DNA of 64,000 nt from Zygnema cylindricum (taxonomy: Eukaryota; Streptophyta; Zygnematophyceae; Zygnematales; Zygnemataceae), in contig JBBHKE010002290.1 in NCBI GenBank assembly GCA_037447655.1, forward strand, positions 189,001 through 253,000. The letters are read 5' to 3'. The translations under genes were made by a program, and so were the position numbers. This document shows, piece by piece, positions 11,209 through 21,482 of this stretch. The stretch's first letter is position 1, and each line of letters begins with the position of its first letter. Below the pieces are notes generated by a model. The model ran no database searches. It saw nothing but the letters and a program-made list of their open reading frames with translations, and had not been told where the DNA came from.

Positions 11209-11300
11209 AAAGGGAGAGGGAGAGAGGGAGAGAGGGAAAGAGGGAAAGAGGGAAAGAGGGAAAGAGGGAAAGAGGGAAAGAGGGAAAGAGGGAAAGAGGG
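11209..11300 (+). repeat. GAGGGAAA microsatellite adjoining gap
   Basis: A GGGAGA-rich start passes into an 8-bp GAGGGAAA array that runs into the unresolved bases. The repeat probably caused the assembly break. Confidence 0.95.
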
Positions 11301-12291
11301 NNNNNNNNNNNNNNNNNNNNNNNNNNNNNNNNNNNNNNNNNNNNNNNNNNNNNNNNNNNNNNNNNNNNNNNNNNNNNNNNNNNNNNNNNNNNNNNNNNNN
11401 NNNNNNNNNNNNNNNNNNNNNNNNNNNNNNNNNNNNNNNNNNNNNNNNNNNNNNNNNNNNNNNNNNNNNNNNNNNNNNNNNNNNNNNNNNNNNNNNNNNN
11501 NNNNNNNNNNNNNNNNNNNNNNNNNNNNNNNNNNNNNNNNNNNNNNNNNNNNNNNNNNNNNNNNNNNNNNNNNNNNNNNNNNNNNNNNNNNNNNNNNNNN
11601 NNNNNNNNNNNNNNNNNNNNNNNNNNNNNNNNNNNNNNNNNNNNNNNNNNNNNNNNNNNNNNNNNNNNNNNNNNNNNNNNNNNNNNNNNNNNNNNNNNNN
11701 NNNNNNNNNNNNNNNNNNNNNNNNNNNNNNNNNNNNNNNNNNNNNNNNNNNNNNNNNNNNNNNNNNNNNNNNNNNNNNNNNNNNNNNNNNNNNNNNNNNN
11801 NNNNNNNNNNNNNNNNNNNNNNNNNNNNNNNNNNNNNNNNNNNNNNNNNNNNNNNNNNNNNNNNNNNNNNNNNNNNNNNNNNNNNNNNNNNNNNNNNNNN
11901 NNNNNNNNNNNNNNNNNNNNNNNNNNNNNNNNNNNNNNNNNNNNNNNNNNNNNNNNNNNNNNNNNNNNNNNNNNNNNNNNNNNNNNNNNNNNNNNNNNNN
12001 NNNNNNNNNNNNNNNNNNNNNNNNNNNNNNNNNNNNNNNNNNNNNNNNNNNNNNNNNNNNNNNNNNNNNNNNNNNNNNNNNNNNNNNNNNNNNNNNNNNN
12101 NNNNNNNNNNNNNNNNNNNNNNNNNNNNNNNNNNNNNNNNNNNNNNNNNNNNNNNNNNNNNNNNNNNNNNNNNNNNNNNNNNNNNNNNNNNNNNNNNNNN
12201 NNNNNNNNNNNNNNNNNNNNNNNNNNNNNNNNNNNNNNNNNNNNNNNNNNNNNNNNNNNNNNNNNNNNNNNNNNNNNNNNNNNNNNNNNNN
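11301..12291. other. Assembly gap (N)
   Basis: 991 unresolved bases. Open frames reported across it are artefacts. Confidence 0.99.
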
Positions 12292-12984
12292 GATTATCGC
12301 TAACCGCCACATGATGTAAACATGCCGCACACGTGGATTATAAGGGAATCTTTCCACACACGTTCTAACTATATGGGAATGGTCTTTCTACGCCGTCGTC
12401 CGATGGAAGCTACAACTTTACAAAACGACAAAATAAATACATATTTGCATGCAGATTTGCCAATTCGATAGCTTAACAAACTTACTGCTACATGTCTTGC
12501 AAAGATGCTTTTACACAGAAAAGAATCGTGGTATCACCCTTTTATATTAGTTATTTTAAAACTTACAAACAAAAAAGCAAATATAAAAACACTATATATG
12601 TGCTGAAACTGCTCAGCACCACAGTAGAAAACTTATTGGACCAATAGAAACGGGTTAAGGGCTGAATTTCAATTTGATTAAACGTTCAGAAAACCATGAT
12701 AATACGGTAAAATATAAACGAAAAAACAAACATTCAAAATTTTATTGATTATATTTTCCCACTATGGTGCTAAGAAAAGACACATTTTCGTAGAAACGTT
12801 CTGTACATCGTCATTCAAACAATTCGATAGCTTAACCGTTTAGACGTACGTTTATACATAAATAAAACAGCAAAACATTTCAACATCGAAGGTAGCCTGC
12901 TGCCGCATCTTTCTGGTAAGGGTATATCAATCTTGCACACACCTTTCTAAGGGAATATTAGGTGCACACGCCGTACAAATGTAG
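12292..12984. other. Unassigned AT-rich sequence
   Basis: No gene or repeat is recognised. CAATTCGATAGCTTAAC occurs at about 12461 and again at about 12820, hinting at an old duplication. Confidence 0.5.
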
Positions 12985-12986
12985 TA

Positions 12987-13461
12987 CACCGCCAATCGCT
13001 ATTAGAGTAAAGGAATAAATAGCGTAAAAAAAAAATTAGTGTTATTAACGCTAATTGGGAAAAAACAAATTTAAACAAAAAAACATATATACTAACTAAT
13101 CACTAACTCTGATTTGGGTTTTTCGAATAATAAATGCCCGCCGTATTGATGCCTACATCAATATATGTATCCGTACAAAATCTGACAATTCGTACGTAAA
13201 AATCTGAATATTCGAGTTTGCGTCTCTTTTCCCAGTGCACATTCACATGCGTGCGCAATTACATTAAATGACTTTTTGCACATTTGTATTTCAAAAAGTA
13301 CATTTATAAACATTGCGGTGTACTTCCGTTATTATCGCTAATTAAAAAAAGAACCCAAAAAGGCGTAAAGGAAAAAATATAATTATGGATTGTATTTCAG
13401 GTTTTTTTTTTTTTAAAGGGCACCGAATTAGCGTTATTTACTGTAATAGCGATTGGCGGTG
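12987..13461. mobile_element. 475-bp TA-target MITE
   Basis: The inverted ends CACCGCCAATCGCTATTA and TAATAGCGATTGGCGGTG match perfectly over 18 bp and are flanked by TA at 12985-12986 and 13462-13463. It is AT-rich and non-coding. It belongs with 1982-2180 and 8908-9911. Confidence 0.85.
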
Positions 13462-13964
13462 TAGCGTACGGACATCTCGGTACGAAAAAAGCGTGACAGT
13501 TTGAGTCACGAAGTGCGAACCGCAACATCCTACTGGCAGTTATGTCGGTTTCACGCGTCAATTCTGCTGTGCTGCCATACTGCCACGTCACTATTTCAAT
13601 GAACACGATAAGTTCAGGGAAAAAACTTTTCTCAAAGCGATTTTTACTTGCCGCAAATGTTTACGTCAGCAATTGCACAAATGTACAGAATGGTGACCAT
13701 TATTTTTTGACCTTTGAAACGCGATCGGTATATCTGACGACCGGCCAACATCACGGTCGGGCTCCTTTCAGGTGAGTCAGCAAAACAGTGGAACTGCGGC
13801 ATAGAACCCCTAATCCAAGGCAAACCGAGGCTTGCCATGACCCTCCGTACCATAGATTGTGTACTTTCAATTGCTGCATTCACATTAGAAATGGATGGTG
13901 AATGAGATGAGGAAACGAATATTCTCGTACCATTCATTCCGCAAAAAAACAAAAACAGAGGCGC

Positions 13965-14576
13965 CAATCACACTTGAAAAATGGGAAAACGGATGTCATA
14001 AATTTTGGGATCCGTACGCCAAATTTCAAAAAATGACAAAAAACCCGGCGGTGACGGTTGGGGCGGTTGGTTTGACTTTTTTGGAGCGTAGCGGCCAAAA
14101 ACGCAGTTTTATGCGTCAAAATGGGCAGCTGCATATAGCAAACGGCAGCGCCGTGCCATCGGACATCATGTTTGGAATGCACTTTTCGTTTTGAAGAATT
14201 TTGAAAACGAAGCGCACGGACGTGAACCGTACAAGAATTCATTCCGTCGCAAACTTATGAACAAACTAGAGGACCAATCACATAAGAGAACACGTAATGT
14301 CAAAAATAAAAAAAAAACACCGATGGAAAAAAAGGAAAAAATGGCATGTTCTAAGTTCCTTCGCGGTTGTTTTCGGTCTGTAAAAACGCTTGAACGGCAG
14401 TACATTTTGGTTTCGTACATATCATGTCCGCAAAGCGTTTACTTTTCGTACCGGACAAGTGGCTCCAATCACGACACGCTAGCTGACGTAGGCTAGCGTC
14501 ACGTGCCAGTTCACGGCATACAAAAAAAAGTACCGTTTTCATACCATACCGTTTTCCCATTTTTCAAGTGTGAACC
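13965..14576. mobile_element. Inverted-repeat element, copy 1
   Basis: The left end TCACACTTGAAAAATGGG with GAAAACGG is repeated in inverted form at the right end (14549-14576). The first ~375 bp recur as a direct copy at 14593-14965. Shared blocks include TTTTGGGATCCGTACGCCAA, CGGACATCATGTT and GAACCGTACAAGAATTCAT. No target duplication or transposase was found. A MULE-like or foldback origin is possible but unproven. Frames on either strand are non-homologous to known families as far as I can see. Confidence 0.55.
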
Positions 14577-14617
14577 ACGCAATATGCGTGGTTCACACTT
14601 GAAAAATGGGAAAACGG
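14549..14617. repeat. Perfect inverted repeat, 33-bp arms, 3-nt loop
   Basis: The arms 14549-14581 and 14585-14617 are exactly complementary around the loop ATA. The structure is the head-to-head meeting of the right end of copy 1 and the left end of copy 2 of the element above. Confidence 0.95.
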
Positions 14618-14965
14618 GTGTTATAATTTTGGGATCCGTACGCCAAATTTCATAAAATGACAAAAAACGCAGCGGTGACGGTTGGGGCGGCTGGTTTCGA
14701 CCGTTTTGGAGCGTAGCGGTGGACAAAAGATGCATTTCTATGCGTCAAAACTCGACAGCTGCGTCAAGCAAACGGCAACTGCCGTCCGTCATCGGACATC
14801 ATGTTCGGAATGCACTTTTTCGTTTTTGAAGAATTACGAAAACGAAGCGCACGGACGTGAACCGTACAAGAATTCATATCCTCTCAAACTTATGAACAAA
14901 CTAGAGAACCAATCAGATAAGAGAACCTGTAATTTCAAAAATAAAAAAAACACCGATGGAAAAAA
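14593..14965. repeat. Inverted-repeat element, copy 2 (right end missing)
   Basis: A direct repeat of 13965-14340 with scattered differences. It ends near an A-rich tract at about 14965 with no matching right terminal repeat. Confidence 0.7.
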
Positions 14966-15863
14966 AACTAATACAAAATAATAACTGTTCTGAACTTCTA
15001 ATACTAATTATAAAGACTAATAACCGTGTTAATACTAATTAAACACTATTAATAACGTACTAACACTACACCGTCGATCGTATTTAGCGTGTAGAAATTA
15101 TTAGTGTGTAGAATAACTTAGTGTCATGTACACTAGAGTTATACACTAATTTTCCAACGAACGCCAATATGGGTACAGCTGATTTGTCGAGAGGATATTC
15201 ACAGTAATATAGGAAAAAGTACAAATTCTAAAAATTCGTACACTGTCGCATACTTTCACTCTAATTAATTCCTAACTCTAATTTCGGCTTTTTAGGGGTG
15301 TAGGCAATACGCGACAAATAAATGTACGCTAAAACAAGTACAAATACGCAATCTTTTAAATTGTACACCGAATAGTGGTTGTATCCTATTTAGGATTAAC
15401 TCCCATTTGGGTATATTTTTGGCAAACTCGTTTTTACTTCAATTCAGAGGGTAATTTTTCGCGTGGTAGCAAATATTTTATTAAAATATCCATACTTGTA
15501 TAATTAAAAAATACATATTTATACGCAGCGACACGTTTCGTACTCCACACTAATCAAAAAATACATAAATTAAAATGGTGTACACTAATTTATTAGAAGA
15601 TGAAGAAAGCGCGTAGGGGAATCTTGGGGTAGGCTTAGATGGAGCTTTTTAGGGGAGGAGAGTGGGTGTGTAAGTTAAAACGTAGTAGGATAACTCGGGG
15701 TGTCGGGGGGGAAAGTGGAGGGATGATGATGGACAATGCGGGCTTATATCCTACTCTACCATTGTGCTTGTTGAATGGCGCATTTGTCGTTTTCATGAAG
15801 CTGGTTGGTTGCGTTGTCGTGGGCTATGTTTTGTATGTAACGAACCTAATCATATAAACACCA
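14966..15863. other. Unassigned AT-rich spacer
   Basis: The sequence is full of TAATAC/ACTAAT words. No gene or clear element boundary is seen before the tRNA gene. Confidence 0.5.
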
Positions 15864-15933
15864 GACGATATGGCCGAGTGGTAAGGCCGAGAATCTCGAA
15901 TTCTCGCTCCCCAGTCCGATTCTGGGTGTCGTC
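15864..15933 (+). tRNA. tRNA-like gene, anticodon position reads TCG
   Basis: A 70-nt cloverleaf can be drawn. The acceptor stem is GACGATA with TGTCGTC (7 pairs, one G-T), the D arm is GCCGAGTGGTAAGGC, and the anticodon stem is GAGAA with TTCTC. The anticodon loop is TCTCGAA, the variable region is 4 nt, and the T arm is CCCAG-TCCGATT-CTGGG. The A box TGGCCGAGTGG is canonical. The B box AGTCCGATTCT is weaker, and a run of six T follows at once, as for Pol III. By position the anticodon is TCG (Arg), but position 33 is C instead of the near-universal T, and the T loop starts TC instead of TT. Arm lengths and the D arm resemble plastid tRNA-Cys as I remember it, so a plastid-derived, altered copy is possible. 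It may be a pseudogene. Confidence 0.6.
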
Positions 15934-15935
15934 AA

Positions 15936-15941
15936 TTTTTT
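15936..15941 (+). terminator. Pol III T-run terminator
   Basis: TTTTTT begins two bases after the tRNA 3' end, the expected RNA polymerase III stop. Confidence 0.65.
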
Positions 15942-16069
15942 GTAATTACTAACATATAATACGATGCGGGTAATAAAATGCGGTAGTACTTAAGTTTGGG
16001 TCAAAACAACAAAGGGTAGGTCCTGAAAAAGGTAAGTTGAAGGTCCCTAAGGTAGGTTTGTTATAGGCC

Positions 16070-16581
16070 AAACTTTCGCTTAGGTAAAATGGTGTACCTC
16101 CGAACGTAGGCTAAGTCTTTTGAATCCAATGGTTTTGCCAGTGAAATTCGAGCAAATATACACTATTTAACTTAACGATTATTAAAGGAAAAATGGGGGA
16201 GGGATGAGAGAGAGAGAGAGAGAGAAGAAGTCGGTGAATTATAAAATAACCAATGGTCTAAAAAGTCTCCAAATATCGTGGTTTTATGTGGGTTTTTGTA
16301 TTATTTGTGGGCGGTGTTATATTTTTATCCTAATTAATGCGAATTACCTATCCATCGAACCAAAAGACGCGCCAAACGGAGAAGGGACTTGAGCGATACA
16401 ACATTTGAAAAAAGATCGGTAAACGAGGGTTAAAATTCCGGTTAGAAAAAAAGCACCTTACCTCGGTTGTGCGCTAAGTCTTTCGAATACGCCTATTAGG
16501 ATTTCTTTATTTTACAAGGATACATACAACATTTAACTTAGATTGTACAACGGCGAATGGGGGAGGGACGAGAGAGAGAGA

Positions 16582-16666
<85 letters not shown>

Positions 16667-17240
16667 AGTTGCGAATAAAAAACTAAAAAATTGCAAAAGG
16701 AGTCGGTGAAACGTCGCGGTTTTCATGCGGTTTTTTGTAAGACATGTGGCCGGTGGTCTATTTTTGTCGTGTTGTACGGGTTATGAACTATCCAACGAAG
16801 TAAAGACCGTGCCAAATGGAGAAGGGACTTGAGAGATAGAATATTTGAAAAAAAGTACGTAAAAGGGTCGAAATATCGTTTAGAAAAAAAACATTTTCCC
16901 TCCGGTCGTAGCATAGCCTAAGACTTCCGACTTCAGTGGTTACGCTAGTCCAATTTGGACAAAGAAGCACTGTTTTACTTAGGGATTTTCGAGGGCGAGG
17001 CGTCGATAGGGCGACGGACGACGCACGCGCAATTTTCTAACCCCGCCTGTAAAAATGTTGTGAAAAAGGACCGTAACCCCGGTTACAAAACATGGAAACT
17101 ACCTCCGACTTTTGTGGCTTATGCTAGTCGAATGTGAACAAGGATACATAAAGTAGGGTACTTGAGCGTTGTCAGCGGTACAAGGAAATGTTGAAAAAAA
17201 ATGCGGTTTTTCCTGGGTTACTACCGCCTCTATGGCTCAT
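16070..17240 (+). repeat. Decayed tandem array, ~360-440-bp units
   Basis: Landmarks recur in the same order. GGGGGAGGGA then GAGAGA occurs at 16195 and 16558. GGAGAAGGGACTTGAG occurs at 16377 and 16817. Variants of AAGTCTTTTGAATCCA occur at about 16111, 16470, 16918 and 17098. At least three to four units are present, each carrying a GA tract of different length. No coding sense. Confidence 0.6.
16570..16662 (+). repeat. (GA)n microsatellite
   Basis: An almost pure GA tract of about 90 bp, expanded relative to the ~20-bp GA tract at 16206-16226 in the neighbouring unit. Confidence 0.97.
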
Positions 17241-17242
17241 GC

Positions 17243-18437
17243 TGTTAGAATTCAAGTATTTTCTAGGTCTAGAGATTGCAAAATAAAAAGCAAAATAGTA
17301 GATATTGACAGCCTGCCTCTAACTTCTCCTCAAGTCCCCAAACTTGTCGCAGTCACTGAAGACTGGAGAAGGAGTTAGCCATGGCTGCCTGTGCTGTCTA
17401 GAAGGAGACAGACAGTTGTTTTATAGGGGGTTTTTTCTCTAAAAGGTAGTTTTGACAGGGCCAGGATTTGATCCTGGTACCTGCCACTTGTCTCAATCGC
17501 AACAGCCGGTAGTCTTAACCAGATAGTCTAAATTACATTAGGTATTACGGGGTATGATGTTTATTTAAACTGTTACAATAATACTAATTCATTTAACTAG
17601 AACTATATGCATAGAGCATAGAAACAGTTATGTAAAGTACGACGTACGGTACTACTACGAAATAAATACCGCGCAGTTTGTTTGACGCCGGAAAGAATAC
17701 CGCGCATGTATTTATGACGGCCACGATTGAAACCCGAAATTGATCAGACGGCCGCGAAGGATGCCGAGATCGCGGCGTACGATTTTGGCGGTTTGCGATC
17801 ACCGCCACATTGCGTGACACGTGGTAACACTACGTTGGATTGCGGCAACTCCGGAGATTACGGGAACAAATCCGGATATGACACGTGTCGACATTATGGC
17901 CATGTCGTACAATGGCCGTACAGAAAGTACACCGGCACCTGTACTTTTCTGTACGACACAGTAATTTGATTGGTGCCGTACTTCAGTAGATAGAGTTTTA
18001 GAGAGGGAATAGGACTTAGATAAATTTTGGATAGGCACTGCTTCTCCCAGAGAGCACCCTGTATAAATGGCAAACTTTGGGCAGCCATAACTATCAATTT
18101 ACTTGACCATTTTCAGTGATTCTTTTTGCTGCGGACTCAGGGGAGTCCAGGCTACACAGGGGTGTAGTCGGTCAGAGTTTTTGTCTGCCAGGGTGGCTGT
18201 ATTTCTAAGGGAAAGTCAAAGTGGGTGAATGTGTCCAAATCTCATATTCTAACTTTGCATTCTGTGGTGGAACTGAGCACACAGAAAGTGTTATTTCACA
18301 GGGGTGAATCAATATTGGGGTTCTGACTGTCAAGGGGTCAGTCACTTGGGTTTATATTAACTTGGAGTCGGCACTATCTAGATTAGCTTCTTTTGGATCT
18401 GCATACTCTGAGGGCCAATGGAGGTCTCAGAGTTTCA
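17243..18437 (+). mobile_element. LTR of copia family 1, divergent subtype
   Basis: It starts TGTTAGAATTCAAG, then TATTTTCTAGGTCTAG, and ends GGTCTCAGAGTTTCA. It shares the family's order of blocks: GCCATGGCTGCC, the antisense tRNA-like block (GGATTTGATCCTGG at 17465), AAAGTACACCGGCACCTGTA, and the terminal hairpin before CA. It includes extra sequence (18210-18400) related to 55310-55400. No matching 5-bp duplication is seen. Its 3' end is joined directly to a copia pol fragment, without PBS or gag. Confidence 0.65.
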
Positions 18438-20456
18438 GATCAATGCAAGGGTTATAAAGTATATGACATTAAGAGAAATAGAGTTGTGGTAGCCAGAAAC
18501 ATCATAGTGAAGGATGAGGGAAGAGGAGTAGATGTATTTAGTGAATGTAGCGATGAAAAGATAGATAGAAGTGTTGATTATATCTTTTTAGAGGAAAATC
18601 CTATGTTTTTCAAGAAAAATGTAGAAAATGCAGCTAGTTTAAGTCAAAATGACTTGGAATCATCTTCTCCAACAGAAACAGGAAGTGTTATGCCCGAAAG
18701 AGTTGTAGAATCTCCTCTACCTCAAGCTAAAACTGAATCACAAGAAGAATCACATGTATCAAGGAGGAGGACCCAACCATCTATACCAGCGACAGAATTT
18801 CCAGGTGGAGTGAGGCGAAGTGCACGCCTCAGGGGAGAAAATGCAGCCTTTGCTCATTCTACACACATAGAAGAGCCTTTAACATTGAAAGAAGCTTTTT
18901 CGAGTAATGAAAGGGAACATTGGGTGGAAGCCGTCAATGAGGAAATGAAGTCCATCATGGAGGCCCAAACTTGGGATCTGGTGGAACTTTCTCCAGGAAG
19001 AAAGGCTATTGGAAGTAAATGGGTGTTTAAGCTAAAATTAAACCTAGATAATACCATAGACAAGTATAAGGCTCGCTTGGTTGCTAAGGGATATAATCAA
19101 AAGGAGGGGATAGATTATGAAGAAACATTTTCACCGGTTGCAAGGTTTCCATCTGTCCGCATCTTACTTACATTAGCTGCTATAGAGGATTTTGACATCC
19201 ACCAAATGGATGTCAAAACTGCCTTTTTGCATCGTGATTTAGATGAGGTCATTTATATGAAGCAGCCTGAGGGTTATGAGGAAGTAGGAAAAGAAAATCT
19301 TGTGTGCAGACTTTTAAAATCATTGTATGGCCTAAAACAAGCCCCTAGGCAGTGGAACCGAAAGTTAGATGAGTTCTTGACAAGATTAGGGTTTACTAGA
19401 ATTAGCTCAGATCATTCAGTATATGTGATGTGTGGTGATAATCCTGATGAGGTGATATTCATTGTTGTGTATGTTGATGATTTGCTGCTAATCAGTAGGA
19501 ACAAAGAAGGAATTGCTAGAGTAAAACACGCTCTTAATTCAAAATTTGAAATGAAGGATTTGGGTGAGGCTAAATACATTCTTGGAATACAAGTTGAAAG
19601 AGATAGAGAAAAGAAAATCATTAGGCTAACTCAAAAAGAAGCAATAGGAAACATGTTGGAAAAATTTGGCTTGGTTGATGCCAAAGGTTGTGCAACTCCT
19701 ATGGAGTATAAGCAAAAACTTGAAGGAATGGAGCATGAGTTAGGAGTCATAATAGATGAGGAACTCAGTGCCGAAGAGCAAAAATTTATGTCCCAAGTAC
19801 CCTACAGGCAAGTAGTAGGAAGTTTGATTTACTTCATGAATTGCACTAGGCCCGATATAGCTGCAGCTGTTGGTGTGTTGAGTAGAAGTCTACAAAATCC
19901 ACGAAAGAGAGATTGGGATGCAGCAAAAAAGGTCTTAAGATATCTTGTTGGGACTAGGAATCTTTGGCTTACTTTGGGAGGGGATAAGGTTAGTATTAAT
20001 ACTTGGAGTGATGCTAGCTATGGTGATGTGCCTAGTAGGAAGTCTACAACTGGGTATGTCATTCAGATTGGAAGTGGAACTTGTAGTTGGAGTAGTAAAC
20101 TTCAAAAAGTCACGGCACAATCAACTATGGAAGCCGAATACATGGCTGCAAGCGCAGCCTTAAAGGAATTGCTTTGGATTAAGGCATTTCTTCAAGAATT
20201 GGGGTTTACACAACACGGAACACAAATAATATGGTGCGACAATCAAGTAGCCATTTCTGTGGCTACAAACCCAAGTCACCATTTTAAGAGTAAGCATATG
20301 GACATTCAGCTACATTTGGTACGTGAGAAAGTATTTGCAAAAATGGTAAAACTTTTTTATTTGCCTGATGAGAAAATGGTTGCGGATATGTTGACAAAAG
20401 CCCTTCCCGCTCCTAAATTGGAGTACTGCAGAAAAGCATGTGGTCTAAGTGAGTAA
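18438..20456 (+). CDS. Copia family 2 Pol fragment: integrase C-terminus, RT, RNase H
   Basis: The long frame opens at 18393, but its first ~15 residues come from the adjacent LTR; homology begins at about 18440. Domains in order: integrase C-terminal part (GYKVYDIKRNRVVVARN), a charged linker, reverse transcriptase (KWVFKLKLN, KARLVAKGYNQ, the first catalytic region MDVKTAFLH, and the YVDD box at about 19469), then a TQKEAIGNML connection. RNase H follows (WSDASYGD, STMEAEYM, CDNQVAISV) with the usual copia C-terminal ADMLTKALP. Catalytic acidic residues in RT and RNase H look preserved. FLHRDL replaces the usual FLHGDL. Gag, protease and the integrase core are missing, so it cannot be autonomous. 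A purine tract (AAGGGGAG) follows the stop. Confidence 0.9.
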   Translation, partial: DQCKGYKVYDIKRNRVVVARNIIVKDEGRGVDVFSECSDEKIDRSVDYIFLEENPMFFKKNVENAASLSQNDLESSSPTETGSVMPERVVESPLPQAKTESQEESHVSRRRTQPSIPATEFPGGVRRSARLRGENAAFAHSTHIEEPLTLKEAFSSNEREHWVEAVNEEMKSIMEAQTWDLVELSPGRKAIGSKWVFKLKLNLDNTIDKYKARLVAKGYNQKEGIDYEETFSPVARFPSVRILLTLAAIEDFDIHQMDVKTAFLHRDLDEVIYMKQPEGYEEVGKENLVCRLLKSLYGLKQAPRQWNRKLDEFLTRLGFTRISSDHSVYVMCGDNPDEVIFIVVYVDDLLLISRNKEGIARVKHALNSKFEMKDLGEAKYILGIQVERDREKKIIRLTQKEAIGNMLEKFGLVDAKGCATPMEYKQKLEGMEHELGVIIDEELSAEEQKFMSQVPYRQVVGSLIYFMNCTRPDIAAAVGVLSRSLQNPRKRDWDAAKKVLRYLVGTRNLWLTLGGDKVSINTWSDASYGDVPSRKSTTGYVIQIGSGTCSWSSKLQKVTAQSTMEAEYMAASAALKELLWIKAFLQELGFTQHGTQIIWCDNQVAISVATNPSHHFKSKHMDIQLHLVREKVFAKMVKLFYLPDEKMVADMLTKALPAPKLEYCRKACGLSE

Positions 20457-20470
20457 GTCTTCTAAAGCTT

Positions 20471-20478
20471 AAGGGGAG
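20471..20478 (+). other. Polypurine tract of copia family 2
   Basis: AAGGGGAG lies 15 bp after the pol stop, in the position where plus-strand priming precedes the 3' LTR. Confidence 0.65.
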
Positions 20479-21028
20479 TATTGAAAAGTAAGCTTTAGTA
20501 AGTCTTAGAAATTTGAGTCTAGGACTTAGAATATTTTCAGAATACCAACTGTTCAATATTGACCAAATTTAGTGTAGATGATTTTTTTTGTAGTATCTAC
20601 ACGAATTGATATCTTTTAGTAAATTAGTGTGTAGGGCCGCCAATGAATGTAGACGTGATAAGAATCATCCGGATTTTTAGGGTATAGATATTGTTAGTGG
20701 ACAATTCTAGTCCAAACACTTAGAATTTTGTCAGTAGGGTGTCTAGTGAACCATGTACATACGTTTTTTGATGTTTTCTAGATCTTTTAGATGTTTTTTA
20801 GATCTTTTAGATGTTTTCGAGATCTTTTGAGTATTTAGTTCAATTAGGATTGATCAATTCAATACAGAATGTACATTCTACACAAGAGTTTAGGAAATGA
20901 GAGCACTAAGTGCACTTTAAGGTGTTTTATGCTCTATTGTCCTTGTATTTCTTGTAATATTTGTTTATCTGGTTGAAAGACCTCTCTCACTTAAAGCTAC
21001 ATATCTACAACATATATTTAGTCAAACA
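20479..21028 (+). mobile_element. Putative LTR of copia family 2
   Basis: Sequence after the polypurine tract runs to TTTAGTCAAACA (21028). It holds three 20-bp direct repeats of GATGTTTT-TAGATCTTTTA at 20770-20831. After it come a leader and an ATG (21059) reading MSTNGSVSL, so it may have served as a 5' LTR of a further copy. There is no second LTR for comparison, so both ends are approximate. Confidence 0.4.
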
Positions 21029-21125
21029 GGTATTTTTCAAGGGTTTGTTTCTGCTATCATGTCTACTAATGGCTCTGTCTCGCTAGTGCAAGTGTGACAC
21101 CTAGTGGGAGTGAAACACAGCCAAG

Positions 21126-21467
21126 TCAAAATGCCCATGACCTTAAACACTCCATAGGAGTTGCACAACCTTTGGTATCAACCAAGCCAAATTTTTCCAA
21201 CATGTTTCCTATCGCTTCTTTTTGAGTTAGCCTTATTATTTTCTTTTCTCTATCTCTTTCAACTTGTATTCCAAGGATATATTTTGCGAAGGTGGATCCT
21301 CTTTCCTGGTGTATCTGCTTCCTCCAAACCATGGAGGAATTCCAAAAAATGATGGATGCCCCAATCGTCCACTCACTATCCCCCAAAACCTTTTTTCGCA
21401 TAGAGCTCCTATCATCATACTTTCCCAGTATATGAAGCCTGTTCCATTAAAGATTGGTACCCTAGAG
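21126..21467 (-). pseudogene. Chimeric copia remnant: family 1 Gag start fused to family 2 RT
   Basis: Read on the minus strand from the PBS (21482), the frame begins QVMGPPSRVPIFNGTGF, the Gag N-terminus of copia family 1, and runs to about 21290. It then jumps to an RT connection segment (YILGIQVERDREKK, TQKEAIGNMLEKFG) nearly identical to the pol ORF at 18438-20456. Everything between early gag and late RT is missing. The piece stops near 21126 inside unrelated plus-strand sequence. Confidence 0.8.
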
Positions 21468-21482
21468 GGTGGGCCCATAACC
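21468..21482 (-). other. Primer-binding site, half-tRNA type
   Basis: On the minus strand GGTTATGGGCCCACC directly follows the LTR terminal CA. It is identical to the PBS of the intact element at 41878 and complementary to the initiator tRNA-Met anticodon arm. Confidence 0.75.

Noticed and set aside
11080-12357. Long frames of 367-407 codons on both strands
   Set aside because: They run through the N gap and a GAGGGAAA microsatellite.
13895-14981. Several ~100-codon frames on both strands
   Set aside because: They lie within the duplicated inverted-repeat element, overlap each other antisense, and show no known motif.
15067-15370. TACACCG motifs at 15067 and 15363 as a further MITE
   Set aside because: Both are in direct, not inverted, orientation and no matching right end was found.
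16538-16726. Minus-strand frame of S-L repeats
   Set aside because: Translation of the GA microsatellite.
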